The notes: generated by a model not told the origin, from the letters alone. Shown: positions 36,834 to 47,135, counted from the stretch's first letter. The stretch is DNA of 58,589 nt from Pseudomonadota bacterium (GCA_018821535.1 JAHJLV010000015.1:1-58589), one strand, 5' to 3'. Numbers and translations are program-made.

Positions 36834-38144
36834 TTACTCCTGATCTGTCCGGGCTTCCAGAGCATCTATAAATGCGCCGATTTGCGCTTTCCACTGGGCT
36901 TCTGAATAATCTCTTAAGTCCACCATATCCGATACCAGCTGCATCATGGGCAGATCACAGTATTTACCCAGCTCGGTTTTGATATGGGTCTGTCCGACAG
37001 TGGTTGCCCGGCAGGATCTGCAGGCATGAAACATGACGCCGTCAATGGCATAATCCTTTATGATGCCCAGCAGTTTTTCCACAGTGGGGTTGCCGCTGTT
37101 TTGCCGGGCTTTTTCATGATAGGCAGTGGCCCGCAGCCAGGTTCTCCAGGCCAGAAAATCCACAGGATCGGTGACATGGGACGGGACCTGGACCGGATCA
37201 AACCCGCGGTAAACATTTTCAATGGCAAACACGGCACCGAAACTTTCAAAATAATTAAAGATCCACAGCGTATGCCAGGGCGGAAGACCGCCGCCATACA
37301 GGATGCGGTATTTTTCGTCCTTGATGACACCAATATGGTTGTCAGCCTTGTATTTTACCTCATCATACAGTTTCTGGTAAAAGTCCACGGCTTTCTGAGT
37401 ACCGGTGTAATAATGCCCTGCCACCATGATGCTGAAATGATCCTGGGACGGCATGGGGCTTGGAATTGCCACTCTGAGCCGGTCGATATCATACCACAGC
37501 TGCCAGGCCTTGTCGCCCAGCCGGATGGCTTCCCATAATTTTTCCTTGTCCATTTTTGTGTGGGTCTGTTTTTCACAGAATTCGATCAATCCCTGGAACT
37601 GCTCTTTCTGGTAATTGATATAATAATCTCTGACCCGGTTTAAATCTGCCTGGGGCGGAGGCGCCACCACATCAATACTGAAGGTGGGTGCTTCCAGATA
37701 CCGGCTGGTGGCCTGGTACCATTTAAAGCGCGGGTCACAGATGGCAGAACTGCCGATCATCATGTCCGGCAGGGGCATGCCGCCGTCCGGACTTCCCTCC
37801 GGGATATGGCCCAGCTCCTTTCTCAGACTGTCAAAGCCAAGTCCGATGCGGGCATAAGAGCACAGAACCTGGGAGTACCCATCTGCCTCGGCCCTGAGCA
37901 GAAACCGGTCCATGTCACGCTTGGCCGCACAAAGCCCTGCATAGTTTTCCGTGGGAAGGGGAACAATATCCATGGCACGCAAAATTTCATCATAGTGAGA
38001 GGCCACCATCATATAGGCAACTTTTTTGCCGTTTTCGCGGGCTTCATGGGCAGCCTTATAAATATCCTTGACCATGGGCCGGACTTCGCGTGCGGTATCG
38101 GTGCCTTTGACAGCAGTGGTTTTGACTTGCGATTGGGTATCCAT
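36834..38144 (-). CDS. 2-hydroxyacyl-CoA dehydratase/benzoyl-CoA reductase family subunit, BzdO/BcrB-like
   Basis: The 436-residue protein belongs to the HgdB-like D-component family. Cys in YAGLCAAKRD, VLCSYARIGLG and MFHACRSCRATT are candidate [4Fe-4S] ligands. Size and place, second in an operon of 379, 436, 276 and 263 residues, match subunit O of Azoarcus-type benzoyl-CoA reductase (BzdNOPQ). A 2-hydroxyacyl-CoA dehydratase is the alternative, though those usually have one activase. An AAGGAA site precedes the ATG. Confidence 0.75.
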   Translation of the reverse strand: MDTQSQVKTTAVKGTDTAREVRPMVKDIYKAAHEARENGKKVAYMMVASHYDEILRAMDIVPLPTENYAGLCAAKRDMDRFLLRAEADGYSQVLCSYARIGLGFDSLRKELGHIPEGSPDGGMPLPDMMIGSSAICDPRFKWYQATSRYLEAPTFSIDVVAPPPQADLNRVRDYYINYQKEQFQGLIEFCEKQTHTKMDKEKLWEAIRLGDKAWQLWYDIDRLRVAIPSPMPSQDHFSIMVAGHYYTGTQKAVDFYQKLYDEVKYKADNHIGVIKDEKYRILYGGGLPPWHTLWIFNYFESFGAVFAIENVYRGFDPVQVPSHVTDPVDFLAWRTWLRATAYHEKARQNSGNPTVEKLLGIIKDYAIDGVMFHACRSCRATTVGQTHIKTELGKYCDLPMMQLVSDMVDLRDYSEAQWKAQIGAFIDALEARTDQE

Positions 38145-38180
38145 ATATATTTCCTTGTGTTTAAGTCGGTTGGGTCAGAT

Positions 38181-39320
38181 TTATATCATCATTTCCAAAA
38201 ATGCCTGAATCCGCGTCCTGAGCTGTCCAATGGTGGATGTGGAATAATCATCTTCAATCATCAGCACGGGCAGGTTCTGTTTTGCCAGATATTCTTTCAA
38301 ATCCGGTCCTTCCAGTTCACAGGTATCGCAATAGCGGACAATATAGAAAATTGCACCTTCGGCACTCCAGTCAGCGGTGAACTGTCTGATATATCCAAAC
38401 CGGTTTTCAAGATCTTCTTCGCGTTCACCCACCTGGGTTGATAGACTGCGCGGGCAGTGGGTGCCCAGATATTTTTGTACCAGCCCGTCAAAGGGATCAT
38501 CGGTCTTTGGCGCATCTTCCCAGAAGAATCGGGTGCCGGTGCACAGATCATCTATCACAACATGGGCGCCGCAGTCTTCGACCAGCTGGATAAAGGCAAT
38601 ATCATCAATTTCATTGCCCCAGATGAAAATCCGCGGCAGGCCGTCAGGTTCCGGGATTGGCCGTTTTCTGACCTCATCCATGAATTCCTGGATCAGTTCA
38701 ATGTGTTCTGTGGCCGGAATGCCCATGCCGGCCACAAGGAGTTTGGTGATTTCCGTGCCGCTGAGCCGGGGCGGGTTTTCTTTTCGAAGTTCGTAAAGTT
38801 CTCTGAGTTTTGCCCTGCGGTGGTTATATAAATTGACCGCATCTTTGAGTTTTTCAATCTCCAGTTTTTTACCTGCAAATTCTTCCAGACAGCTGACAAA
38901 ATACAGCAGTTCGTTTTTATAAAAGGCATCGGATGACGGGCCCATCATGTGCGGCACATTGACAAAATGGTTGAAGGGGGACGGTGTGTTGGCCCGCCAG
39001 ATATGGTACATCCGCTCAATGGTGTCGCAGCTGTGGGGGGCCACAAATCCGTCCAGGAATTTATATTCACCTTTCAGCGCCTTGTTAAAGCAGCTTCGGG
39101 CAAAGGGGCATGCCATGGGTTCAAGCAGCGCATCAGCCTCATCAATGGCTTCGGTCTGGCTGCCCTGGATCCGGTAGGGGATCATGCCAAGGGCAGTGAT
39201 GATTTCTTCGGGAACAAAACAGCAGAAATATCCAATAATTTTTTCTCCGGCATCGTGCAGTTCCCGGGCGCGGTCTCCCCGGTTGTTATAAATGGCTTCA
39301 ATTTTTTTCATGACAGACAT
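38181..39320 (-). CDS. 2-hydroxyacyl-CoA dehydratase/benzoyl-CoA reductase family subunit, BzdN/BcrC-like
   Basis: The 379-residue protein is the first gene of the operon. It has the family start GEKIIGYFCCFVPEEIITALGMIPYRI, then ACPFARSC, FVAPHSCDTIERMY and a later VRYCDTCELEGPDLKEYL, giving the Cys that would hold a [4Fe-4S] cluster. Length matches BzdN/BcrC (about 380). With the second subunit it would form the site where the aromatic ring is reduced or a hydroxyacyl-CoA is dehydrated. An AAGGAT site precedes the ATG. Confidence 0.78.
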   Translation of the reverse strand: MSVMKKIEAIYNNRGDRARELHDAGEKIIGYFCCFVPEEIITALGMIPYRIQGSQTEAIDEADALLEPMACPFARSCFNKALKGEYKFLDGFVAPHSCDTIERMYHIWRANTPSPFNHFVNVPHMMGPSSDAFYKNELLYFVSCLEEFAGKKLEIEKLKDAVNLYNHRRAKLRELYELRKENPPRLSGTEITKLLVAGMGIPATEHIELIQEFMDEVRKRPIPEPDGLPRIFIWGNEIDDIAFIQLVEDCGAHVVIDDLCTGTRFFWEDAPKTDDPFDGLVQKYLGTHCPRSLSTQVGEREEDLENRFGYIRQFTADWSAEGAIFYIVRYCDTCELEGPDLKEYLAKQNLPVLMIEDDYSTSTIGQLRTRIQAFLEMMI

Positions 39321-39376
39321 GGGTTTATCCTTTTTGTTTTTTTTTGTCTGATATAGTTACAGTTTTGACACACAGA

Positions 39377-41110
39377 TTATTTTCTGCGCAGCATGGCATT
39401 GTCCCAGAACGGCTGGATCCGGGATTGCAGCTTTTCTTTTTTCAGGGCATCCTCTATGGTTGTGTTCGTGACTTCCTGGCTGGACATTGTGATGACAGCC
39501 TTGTCAAGATCCGCATCCAGATGGATTGTTTTGGGCCCCTCATCGTTTGACCAGGGCGTCCATCGCGGCAGATCGGTTTTGACGGGATTGGGGTTTGCAG
39601 CTCTGGCAAATTCAGACCAGTAATCCATCATTGCATTGGAAAGGGCCACACGACCCTTCTGGTTCAGGTGGTTGAAAAAGAAAGCACCCAAAGAGGCATC
39701 ATCCGTGCCGAAAACAAAATCAATTTCCATGGCATGGCAGGCACCGAATAAAATATGATAGGGATTGGCCAGAACTTCTTTGCCTGGCTCTCCTGCGCCC
39801 CATAAAAACAGGTATGTATAAATATCGGGCTGGTCTTTGTGACCGGACATGATCCGGGCAGGCTCATCCACTGCCATGGCTTTCCATCCTGCACTCTGGT
39901 ACTCGTTCACTTTGTCGTAGAACTCTATTTTTTCCGGATCCTTATACAGTGAAAAATCTTTTTTCCACTCGGAAAACGGCGGACTTTTCTGGGTAAACAG
40001 CTTGGTTTCTTCCTTGTTGGAACCCAGGATCATGGGCACTTTATTATAATTTCCGGATTTGAGCGCACCATAGTAATCTTCGGGTAACACATGGCCGTCG
40101 CTGAAAGCGGTCGGGAACCGGATCATACCCCGGACAGGTCCGTCAGGATACGTGGTCAGAAATTCCGATGCGTGTTTGGTGTGTACATAGGCTTTAATAT
40201 CCAGGGGTGACATTGCGGCCAAAAGATCTGCAGCGCTTTTTTCATCCGATGCTTTGCCGTCCTGCACCATCAATCTGGCAATGACGGTATCTGCATGCTC
40301 AGCGCCGGATTGGGGCGTGGATGTCATGATGACCCCGCTTTGGGAAATTGCCCTGTGGAACAGGCCTTTGGCAAGGGGGGAAGCAACCAGGCAGAATACA
40401 TCCTGCCCGCCGGCGGATTCTCCGGCAATGGTGATATTATCCGGGTTGCCGCCAAAATTTTTAATATTGGCCTGCACCCATTTGAGCGCTGCAATCTGGT
40501 CCAGAAGGGCAAAGTTGCCTGAATCGGTTTCCTTGTCCGAAGTTTTTAATGCCGGGTGATTAAAAAACCCCATGGGTCCCAGACGGTAGTTGATGGTGAC
40601 AACCACCATGTTCCCGCGCCGGGCCAGGATGCCGCCGTCCAGCCAGGATAAAGCCGGCCACTGAATACTGTTGCCCCCGCCATGAATCCAGAAAAAAACC
40701 GGCAGATCTTTTGCTGCATTCTTCGGGGACCAGATATTCAGATACAGGCAGTCTTCCTGCCCGACAATGATCTGGGGTGTTTCAGGGTTCAGGTCGGTAT
40801 CAGAATATTGCGGGCATACCTGACAGAATTCTTCTGCATGAAGGACATCGTTTCTTTTTTCCGGGGGCCGGGGGGATTGCCACCGCAGATTTCCCACGGG
40901 CGGGCTGGCATAGGGGATGGCTTTCCAGGAGATCGTCCGGGTTTGGGTGTCTTCCTCGCCGACAACCTTGCCCTCGGTGGTCTGCCGCTCAAGAACAGCA
41001 GCATTCACCCGATGAACCGGAACCATTAAAATCAGCAGGATAAACAAAGCACAGGGGATGGAGCACAGCAGCAGCGTGGAAAAGGAAGTGAAAATCCGTT
41101 TGTTCCTCAT
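39377..41110 (-). CDS. Exported type B carboxylesterase
   Basis: The 577-residue alpha/beta hydrolase has an N-terminal signal peptide or anchor (about residues 1-37), the oxyanion region FFWIHGGGNSIQW, the nucleophile Ser232 in GESAGGQD, a Glu in GSNKEETKLF and the His in FGACHAMEIDFVFG. It cleaves carboxylic esters outside the cytoplasmic membrane. It lies upstream of the reductase-like operon on the same strand with a 56-base gap, so it may feed aromatic acids into it; this link is inference. Confidence 0.9.
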   Translation of the reverse strand: MRNKRIFTSFSTLLLCSIPCALFILLILMVPVHRVNAAVLERQTTEGKVVGEEDTQTRTISWKAIPYASPPVGNLRWQSPRPPEKRNDVLHAEEFCQVCPQYSDTDLNPETPQIIVGQEDCLYLNIWSPKNAAKDLPVFFWIHGGGNSIQWPALSWLDGGILARRGNMVVVTINYRLGPMGFFNHPALKTSDKETDSGNFALLDQIAALKWVQANIKNFGGNPDNITIAGESAGGQDVFCLVASPLAKGLFHRAISQSGVIMTSTPQSGAEHADTVIARLMVQDGKASDEKSAADLLAAMSPLDIKAYVHTKHASEFLTTYPDGPVRGMIRFPTAFSDGHVLPEDYYGALKSGNYNKVPMILGSNKEETKLFTQKSPPFSEWKKDFSLYKDPEKIEFYDKVNEYQSAGWKAMAVDEPARIMSGHKDQPDIYTYLFLWGAGEPGKEVLANPYHILFGACHAMEIDFVFGTDDASLGAFFFNHLNQKGRVALSNAMMDYWSEFARAANPNPVKTDLPRWTPWSNDEGPKTIHLDADLDKAVITMSSQEVTNTTIEDALKKEKLQSRIQPFWDNAMLRRK

Positions 41111-41236
41111 GGTGTAAAAAATCTCCTTAAATTGATGTCATGTGGATGAGCATAAAGTCAGGCACGTTTGTTTGTCAACAGCAGATTTAAAAAAGCATCC
41201 ATTCTCTGTGAACGGATAAAAGAACCTGAAAAAGGC

Positions 41237-42187
41237 TCAATGATCCGGCATGTTTTTTTCTTTAAATTTCACAAGAGATACCAGCATATCACAGGCAGGG
41301 GTTGTAACAGATAATTGTCGGCCCTGTGCGCTGATATATCCGGCAAGGGAATCAATTTCAGTGGGCTTGTGATTTTCCAGATCCTGAAGCATGGACGGTC
41401 TGTGATGATAGGTTGCCGGGATCAGTTTGTCATAAAACACAGCTTTATATGCATTGGCGTTGGGCCAATCTGTTTTTTTGCCCATGGCATCGATCACCGC
41501 AAAGGTTTCTTCAATCACCGCATCCATGATGTTCCGGGTTTCTTCGTGTTCAACCAGCAGACCGTAATGAACTCCGAGAACGGCTCCCAGAGGGTTCAGC
41601 GCACAGTTATAAAGCAGTTTGGAAAAAAGAGACTGATAAATATCTCCCACCACCTTGCAGGGATGGCCTGCTGAACAGATGGCTTCTGCCAGCTTGATTT
41701 CTTTTTCAGATATCTGGTTCGGTGTACACGGGCCCACATGAATATCATCAGCACACACCGTGATCGTGATCCTGCCGGGGGATGAGATTTCAAATCCGGT
41801 GATGATCCGGGCACCGATAATTTTTTCAGGGCCGAACGCATCCTTGAGCAGTTCCACATTCCCGCAGCCGTTCTGCATGGAGACAACGGCATTGGCGCGG
41901 TCAGATATTTTCAACAGGTCATCAATGGCAGTCCGGGTATCATAGGCCTTGGTGGTTAAAAGAATATAATCATAGTTTTTGCGCACAGAATCCAAATTGA
42001 CCCAAAGCTGGTCCTGGGAAAAAGAGGCGGAAAACTGCCCGAAAATACCAGTGACATTCAGCCCGCTGCCAACAATGGTTTGCACAAATCGCTGGCGCAG
42101 AACCAGATCCACATCATGGCCGCCGGCCTTGAGCATGCATCCCATGGCCTGCCCCAGTGCCCCAGCGCCGTAAATCAAGAATTTCAT
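41237..42187 (-). CDS. Ketopantoate reductase-like protein
   Basis: From the ATG (MKFLIYGAGALGQAMG) with GGGAGA upstream, the protein has 316 residues. The NADPH-binding GxGxxG is at the start; the catalytic Lys is in SKLLYNCALNPLGAVLG and the Ser/Glu pair in RPSMLQDLENHKPTEIDSLAGYI, all present, so it should be active. It may make pantoate for CoA synthesis, but PanE-like proteins also reduce other 2-keto acids. No other pantothenate gene is near. Confidence 0.85.
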   Translation of the reverse strand: MKFLIYGAGALGQAMGCMLKAGGHDVDLVLRQRFVQTIVGSGLNVTGIFGQFSASFSQDQLWVNLDSVRKNYDYILLTTKAYDTRTAIDDLLKISDRANAVVSMQNGCGNVELLKDAFGPEKIIGARIITGFEISSPGRITITVCADDIHVGPCTPNQISEKEIKLAEAICSAGHPCKVVGDIYQSLFSKLLYNCALNPLGAVLGVHYGLLVEHEETRNIMDAVIEETFAVIDAMGKKTDWPNANAYKAVFYDKLIPATYHHRPSMLQDLENHKPTEIDSLAGYISAQGRQLSVTTPACDMLVSLVKFKEKNMPDH

Positions 42188-42385
42188 AGGGTGTGTTTCT
42201 CCCAAAACTCAGGGTGTACCTGTATTGAACCCGATTAAAGCAAGAAAAGTATTCAAGTTTTAAAGCGATGCCTGGTAATAAGGCGCCGGGTTCTGGATAG
42301 ACAATTCAAATATTTTATGTTACCGCTGATGCTTTGACAAGGTGGCAGTATATTTTTCTTAAATTTTTATCATCATGGTCAGGAT

Positions 42386-45300
42386 ATGGATATGTCAGTT
42401 CAAAATTTTCAGTTAGATGCCGGACAGGATATCTTCAGGCAAATCTGCAGGGTGATCTGGATATTATGTGTGGGTTTTTGCGTATGGGGGGGATCTCAGG
42501 AAAATATAGCCAATGCAGCGAACCCTGAAGATGTTGAACTTAAAATATGCAGGGATGCGCACACGGATCTTAAAACCAAATTTCAAAAAACAAAAGAAGC
42601 GGTGGACTATACTGTTGATAAATTCAAACGATTCAATTCGGCAGCAAAGGGATGGCGGACATCGGTGACCCGCAGAAACCAGGATCAAAATATCAAAGGG
42701 ATCAGTGATGTCATGGATTCGGTCAACGAGGATGCTCTGAAAGCCGCATTGGCAAAAGTTCTGGGTGATGAGCTGGTCGGGTATATTGAAGAAGCTGAAA
42801 AATTATTCGGCCTTAAATTGGCCGACCGGATTAATTTGTGGCAGATATTCGCCAGAGATCCCCGTAAAGCCTATGATTATATGTATGATTTAAGCGCCAT
42901 TGACCGGAAGCTTAGAGACAGCGGTGTATACCGGAAAATGGAATCTGTTCAGAAAGTATTTGACAAGGCCGGGGGCTATATTAACAAGGCTGGGGATATG
43001 ATCAGCTTTGTGGAAATGTTTGATCCCAATCAGGTCAGCCCGGATTCCCCGACCAGCAGCTTAAAGGCCATTGAAAATGTCCTTGAAGAAATCAAAACAA
43101 TTTCAGATAAAATTCCTGGCCTGGGCCATCTCATTGGGTTTTATATTGAAGCGACCAAGGCCTTTTCCGGTGCGCTGGACCGGCTGGACAAGAAACTGGT
43201 TGAGGCAAGGCAAGGCGCCATGTGCGGCCAGCTGGGGCGATTTTCAATAATCAAACCCGCCTTTGAATCAGACTGTCCGGACTGCAACTGCCTGGGATTT
43301 TTGTCCATCAATGATGAGTTCCCGTTATTGGAACCGGCAAAAGGCTGGGAAGATACACAGACCTCTGATTACTATATTTTTATTGATGCGGACAGGCATA
43401 GCATGGTTGATAAGCGGGATTTTGATGTATTGTATCATGGGTTTGCTGCATTGTCCCGGCAAGAAGCCACCCGGGGTGTTGTCAATAAAGAGATGTTTTA
43501 TGCTTATCTGCTCAGCGCAGGACAAAAATTTCAAGCCACTGGCCGGAAAAAAAATACCATGGGAAACCTGGTAAAGGAGATGAAAGACATTTATTCAAAA
43601 ATAAGTGATCCAGAAGCAAAATCCAGGTTTATCAAGGTATTACGAAAATCAGGACAATTACCGGAGAACAGCTATGATCTGATCGCTTCAGCAGGTGTGA
43701 AGTATTCTTTATGGCGCCAGGATAAAAGGCTGTTTGATGGTCTGTATGTCTTTGATACCGGCTTTCGAACAAAGATCAAGGCATTGGCTTTTAACTATGC
43801 AGACAAAGGAATCGGATCGGTGAAATTGATATTTTCAAACGCGGAAAAATTACCGGAATCCCATGCAGTCAAGGTGTTGGTTAATGGTGAAGCCACAGCT
43901 CTTTTGTCCTCGACATATCATGAACAGGTGCTGACAGGCGATATTATTGTGCCCTGGAATGTTTTCAGCCGGATTTTAATTCAAGTGGGTGGGTATACGC
44001 ATACCCCTTTGAAATGGCGGTTCAATTCATTATCGGATCAGGCGGTAATCCGAATGGCAGAGCCTGGAGAAGAGGATAAAAAAGAAGAGCTGGAACCTGA
44101 ACCTGAAGCACCTGAAGAAATACAGGAAAAACAAAAAGACACGGATGGTCCCCGGAAATCAGAGACAGTATCTGCCTGGGAAATGAGAATTGATCAGGCC
44201 TGGCAGGCCCGGGACTGGGAAACCCTGATCGCTATCCGAAAAGAGTTGTTAAAGGAAAATGAAATTGATCCTGTAAGGCAGATCAATGGGTATCTTCAAA
44301 CCATGTCTGCTCAGAAATGGGACTGGTTTAAAAAAGATGTGGCCCGATACCTGGATCGCTGGGAAAGAGCATCTGATACTGAATATGGAATACTGGAAAG
44401 AACATTTACCCAGATGATCACAAAAAATAAGGGGACAAAAGAAGATCTGGACAGATGCATGGAACAACCGGAAAAAGAGGCGCGTAACCTTAGAAAACAT
44501 ATCCGGGTGGCAAAAAAAGACCATAAAACAACCCTTGACACCCTGTTTGAATTCCAGGGAAACAGCAGCCGGATACTGGAAGAGATCGATGCGTTTTTAA
44601 AAAAATTCCAGATCCCGGAAACCCTTGAGGTGTCAGTTCAGTATTCCAGTCCCTGTGGCAACGGGATCATGAAAAATAAATCCGATAACCTGGAACTGCA
44701 GATTCAGGGCAGCCATCAGGTCAGTATCAGTGTTCGGGAAACGCTTACCTTTGAGGCCATTGCCAGGGGGGGGAAGGCACCGGTGGCCATCAGATGGGAA
44801 GGAGACAATATTTCTGCCAATGGGTCACGGGCTGTTTTTGCCGCATCAATCCCTGGACGGTTCACGGTACAGGCCACGGCAACAGATGCTTTTGGCGAGA
44901 CAGCATCTGATATGGTGGCCATCCAGGTCAAAAGCCCGGTCGAGGGGATTTTACACGGTCTTCCAGACCGGGTGTTTTACGGTTCAACGCTTCCTGTCCG
45001 CGTTAAAGATACCGTGGGAAACACGATAGACGGAGGATATACTTTTGTTTGGATGGCAGATAAAGAGGGCATTGAATTTGATCCTCCCACCAGTACCCAG
45101 CCGCTTACCCGGGTGACATTCGGCAATATCGGCCAGGTTACCCTGTGGGCACAGATCGTTAAAAATGCGCATACCGCAGGGGAAGCGCAACCGGCTGTTG
45201 TAATTGTTATGCCCCCGCAAATCAGCATCCGCTTTATTCCTGAAAGACCGTATGTCAGCCAGAAAACCAGGGCGGTTTTAAACATATTCCCTGAAGTCCC

Positions 45301-46147
45301 CGGACATTTGATTGATTTTCGCTGGTTTTTGCCTGGTGAAAATGTAAGGGAATTCGGGGAGCAGGAAAAGGGTCGAGCTTATCTTTTTTCTTTGAAAGAT
45401 ACACAGCCTGCACAAATAAAGGTGCTGGCCCGGATTCCGTTTTACGGTGAAACCCTGAAAGATATCCAGGCAAGCATTTTAGGGACTCCCTATACGGTTG
45501 AGGTATCTGTATCAAAACCTGTGGGTCCGCCGCCAATGGTCTGGGAAGGGAAAAAACTGGTGGAGGCTGCAGGGCAGATTGCAGTTCATCAGAATATAAC
45601 ACTTACTGCAGATATAACCCCCGCAGTGCCGGGAAACGCCATTCATTATTTCTGGACACTAAACCCGGACAGCCATTTTGCCGGGGGAGAATCAGGCCGC
45701 AGCATCACTGTGAACAGAAGCCGTACCGGTACCTGCACGGCAACTGTCTCTGTGCTGGATAAAGACAATATCCTCCTGGGAAAAGGAAGCGGGGCTTTTG
45801 AAGTGACCATTTCACAAGAACAGCTTGCAGAAAAAGAAATCAAACGCGCTGTGAACAGCCTGGATCTTGAAACATCTGTTTATAAACCCGGAGATAAAAT
45901 ATCACTTGATTATACCAGCCAGGGAAAATATCCCGGAAGAGCCTGGGTGGGGATGTTTATGGAAAAAGCACCCCATGCCGGTGCAGCCATATCAAACGCG
46001 TATAAAATAGATTCGCGTTACCTGGGACAGCAGGCCCGGGGCACAATTGAGTTCAAAGCACCAGTGAAAAAAGGAAAATATGAGTTCAGGATGTTTGAGG
46101 AAACCAATGGTAAAGAAGTGTTCGCTTTAAAATTTGAGGTCAGATAA
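42386..46147 (+). CDS. Large exported protein with PKD/Ig-like domains
   Basis: The 1253-residue protein starts at an ATG with AGGAT upstream and has an atypically late hydrophobic signal segment (about 18-45, IFRQICRVIWILCVGFCVWGG ending ANA). Residues 45-310 are helical and charged; a middle part of unknown fold follows; then a low-complexity EPEPEAPEE linker near 575 and a coiled-coil segment. The C-terminal half is beta-rich with PKD-like repeats (SVRETLTFEAIARGGKAP, GRFTVQATATDAFGETASD; also the HYFWTLNPDSHFAGG region). It probably acts in the periplasm or at the surface. I recognise no enzyme domain. Confidence 0.7.
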   Translation: MDMSVQNFQLDAGQDIFRQICRVIWILCVGFCVWGGSQENIANAANPEDVELKICRDAHTDLKTKFQKTKEAVDYTVDKFKRFNSAAKGWRTSVTRRNQDQNIKGISDVMDSVNEDALKAALAKVLGDELVGYIEEAEKLFGLKLADRINLWQIFARDPRKAYDYMYDLSAIDRKLRDSGVYRKMESVQKVFDKAGGYINKAGDMISFVEMFDPNQVSPDSPTSSLKAIENVLEEIKTISDKIPGLGHLIGFYIEATKAFSGALDRLDKKLVEARQGAMCGQLGRFSIIKPAFESDCPDCNCLGFLSINDEFPLLEPAKGWEDTQTSDYYIFIDADRHSMVDKRDFDVLYHGFAALSRQEATRGVVNKEMFYAYLLSAGQKFQATGRKKNTMGNLVKEMKDIYSKISDPEAKSRFIKVLRKSGQLPENSYDLIASAGVKYSLWRQDKRLFDGLYVFDTGFRTKIKALAFNYADKGIGSVKLIFSNAEKLPESHAVKVLVNGEATALLSSTYHEQVLTGDIIVPWNVFSRILIQVGGYTHTPLKWRFNSLSDQAVIRMAEPGEEDKKEELEPEPEAPEEIQEKQKDTDGPRKSETVSAWEMRIDQAWQARDWETLIAIRKELLKENEIDPVRQINGYLQTMSAQKWDWFKKDVARYLDRWERASDTEYGILERTFTQMITKNKGTKEDLDRCMEQPEKEARNLRKHIRVAKKDHKTTLDTLFEFQGNSSRILEEIDAFLKKFQIPETLEVSVQYSSPCGNGIMKNKSDNLELQIQGSHQVSISVRETLTFEAIARGGKAPVAIRWEGDNISANGSRAVFAASIPGRFTVQATATDAFGETASDMVAIQVKSPVEGILHGLPDRVFYGSTLPVRVKDTVGNTIDGGYTFVWMADKEGIEFDPPTSTQPLTRVTFGNIGQVTLWAQIVKNAHTAGEAQPAVVIVMPPQISIRFIPERPYVSQKTRAVLNIFPEVPGHLIDFRWFLPGENVREFGEQEKGRAYLFSLKDTQPAQIKVLARIPFYGETLKDIQASILGTPYTVEVSVSKPVGPPPMVWEGKKLVEAAGQIAVHQNITLTADITPAVPGNAIHYFWTLNPDSHFAGGESGRSITVNRSRTGTCTATVSVLDKDNILLGKGSGAFEVTISQEQLAEKEIKRAVNSLDLETSVYKPGDKISLDYTSQGKYPGRAWVGMFMEKAPHAGAAISNAYKIDSRYLGQQARGTIEFKAPVKKGKYEFRMFEETNGKEVFALKFEVR

Positions 46148-46174
46148 TAAGGCGGTGTGGTTTGGACATCCTTG

Positions 46175-46202
46175 AAAAAGGCAAAATAAGATCGGCCTTT
46201 TA
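46175..46202. terminator. Possible shared terminator of two convergent genes
   Basis: AAAAGGC and GCCTTTT form a seven-base stem around a 12-base loop, with A and T tracts on either side, between the stop of the 1253-residue gene and the stop of the convergent hydrolase gene. Short stem, so only moderate support. Confidence 0.45.
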
Positions 46203-47135
46203 TAATTCCTGCAAAAACTTTATGATGGCCGCATTCACCTCATCCGGGCTTTCCTGCTGAATCCAGTGACCGGTTTTCGGCAGACTGATAATGTCCCTCA
46301 GGTTGGGCACATAGGCTTTCATCAGTTTATGGGCAGACCGGTAGATCTGTCTGACTGCATCATATTCGCCTTCAATGAACAGTGTGGGCTGCAGGATTTT
46401 TGCTCCGGTGAGAAACGGGGTCAGGCGAAAATTTTCATCTATATTTCTGTACCAGTTCACAGGACCTGTAAATCCGGATCGGGTAAATTCCCGGGTAAAT
46501 ACATCCATATCTTTTTGGGTCAGCCAGTCCGGAAGCGCATCCGGCATAGGGATGTTATCCAGAAAACCCTGGCCTTTCCTGAAAAACAAAGGAGAATACC
46601 CCTCCTGGGGGGCGTTTGTGTGAAACATCTTCAGCATGGCATTGTGGACATCGGCTTCAAGTTCTTTTTCGATGTTATCCGGTTCCTGGAAATAATTAAT
46701 ATAATAGATGGCATCACCTGACATTTTTTTCATGGCCTGGGTGGGAAGCAGATTTCCCCATTTCCGGGGGGTGTACGGAACGCTTAGAAGCGCAAGCGCC
46801 CTGAATATATCCGGACGCAGCAGTGCGCAGTACTGGGCCAGGGCTGAACCGAAATCATGACCGATGATTATGGCCTGTGTTTCTTCTAAAGCCTCCACCA
46901 GACCGACCACATCTGCGGTAAGTTTGAGCATATCATATGCGTCAATATTTTTGGGGCTGTCTGTCTTGCCGTAACCTCTTAAATCCGGGGCAACCACCCG
47001 GTATCCTGCCCGGGCAATGGGGTCCATCTGGTGCCGCCAGGAATATCCCAGTTCCGGGAATCCATGGAGCAGGATCACCAGAGGGCCTTCTCCAGCCTGT
47101 GTAATATGCATGTTAATTCCGTTGGTATGTAACAT
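46200..47135 (-). CDS. Epoxide hydrolase-like alpha/beta hydrolase
   Basis: From the ATG behind AAGGAG (MLHTNGINMHITQAGEG) the protein has 311 residues. It has the oxyanion motif LLHGFPELGYSWRHQ, the RGYGKTD segment, the nucleophile Asp94 in GHDFGSALA and the final His in GHWIQQESP. Asp at the nucleophile position with HGFPE is typical of soluble epoxide hydrolases and dehalogenases. The substrate is unknown. Confidence 0.88.
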   Translation of the reverse strand: MLHTNGINMHITQAGEGPLVILLHGFPELGYSWRHQMDPIARAGYRVVAPDLRGYGKTDSPKNIDAYDMLKLTADVVGLVEALEETQAIIIGHDFGSALAQYCALLRPDIFRALALLSVPYTPRKWGNLLPTQAMKKMSGDAIYYINYFQEPDNIEKELEADVHNAMLKMFHTNAPQEGYSPLFFRKGQGFLDNIPMPDALPDWLTQKDMDVFTREFTRSGFTGPVNWYRNIDENFRLTPFLTGAKILQPTLFIEGEYDAVRQIYRSAHKLMKAYVPNLRDIISLPKTGHWIQQESPDEVNAAIIKFLQEL

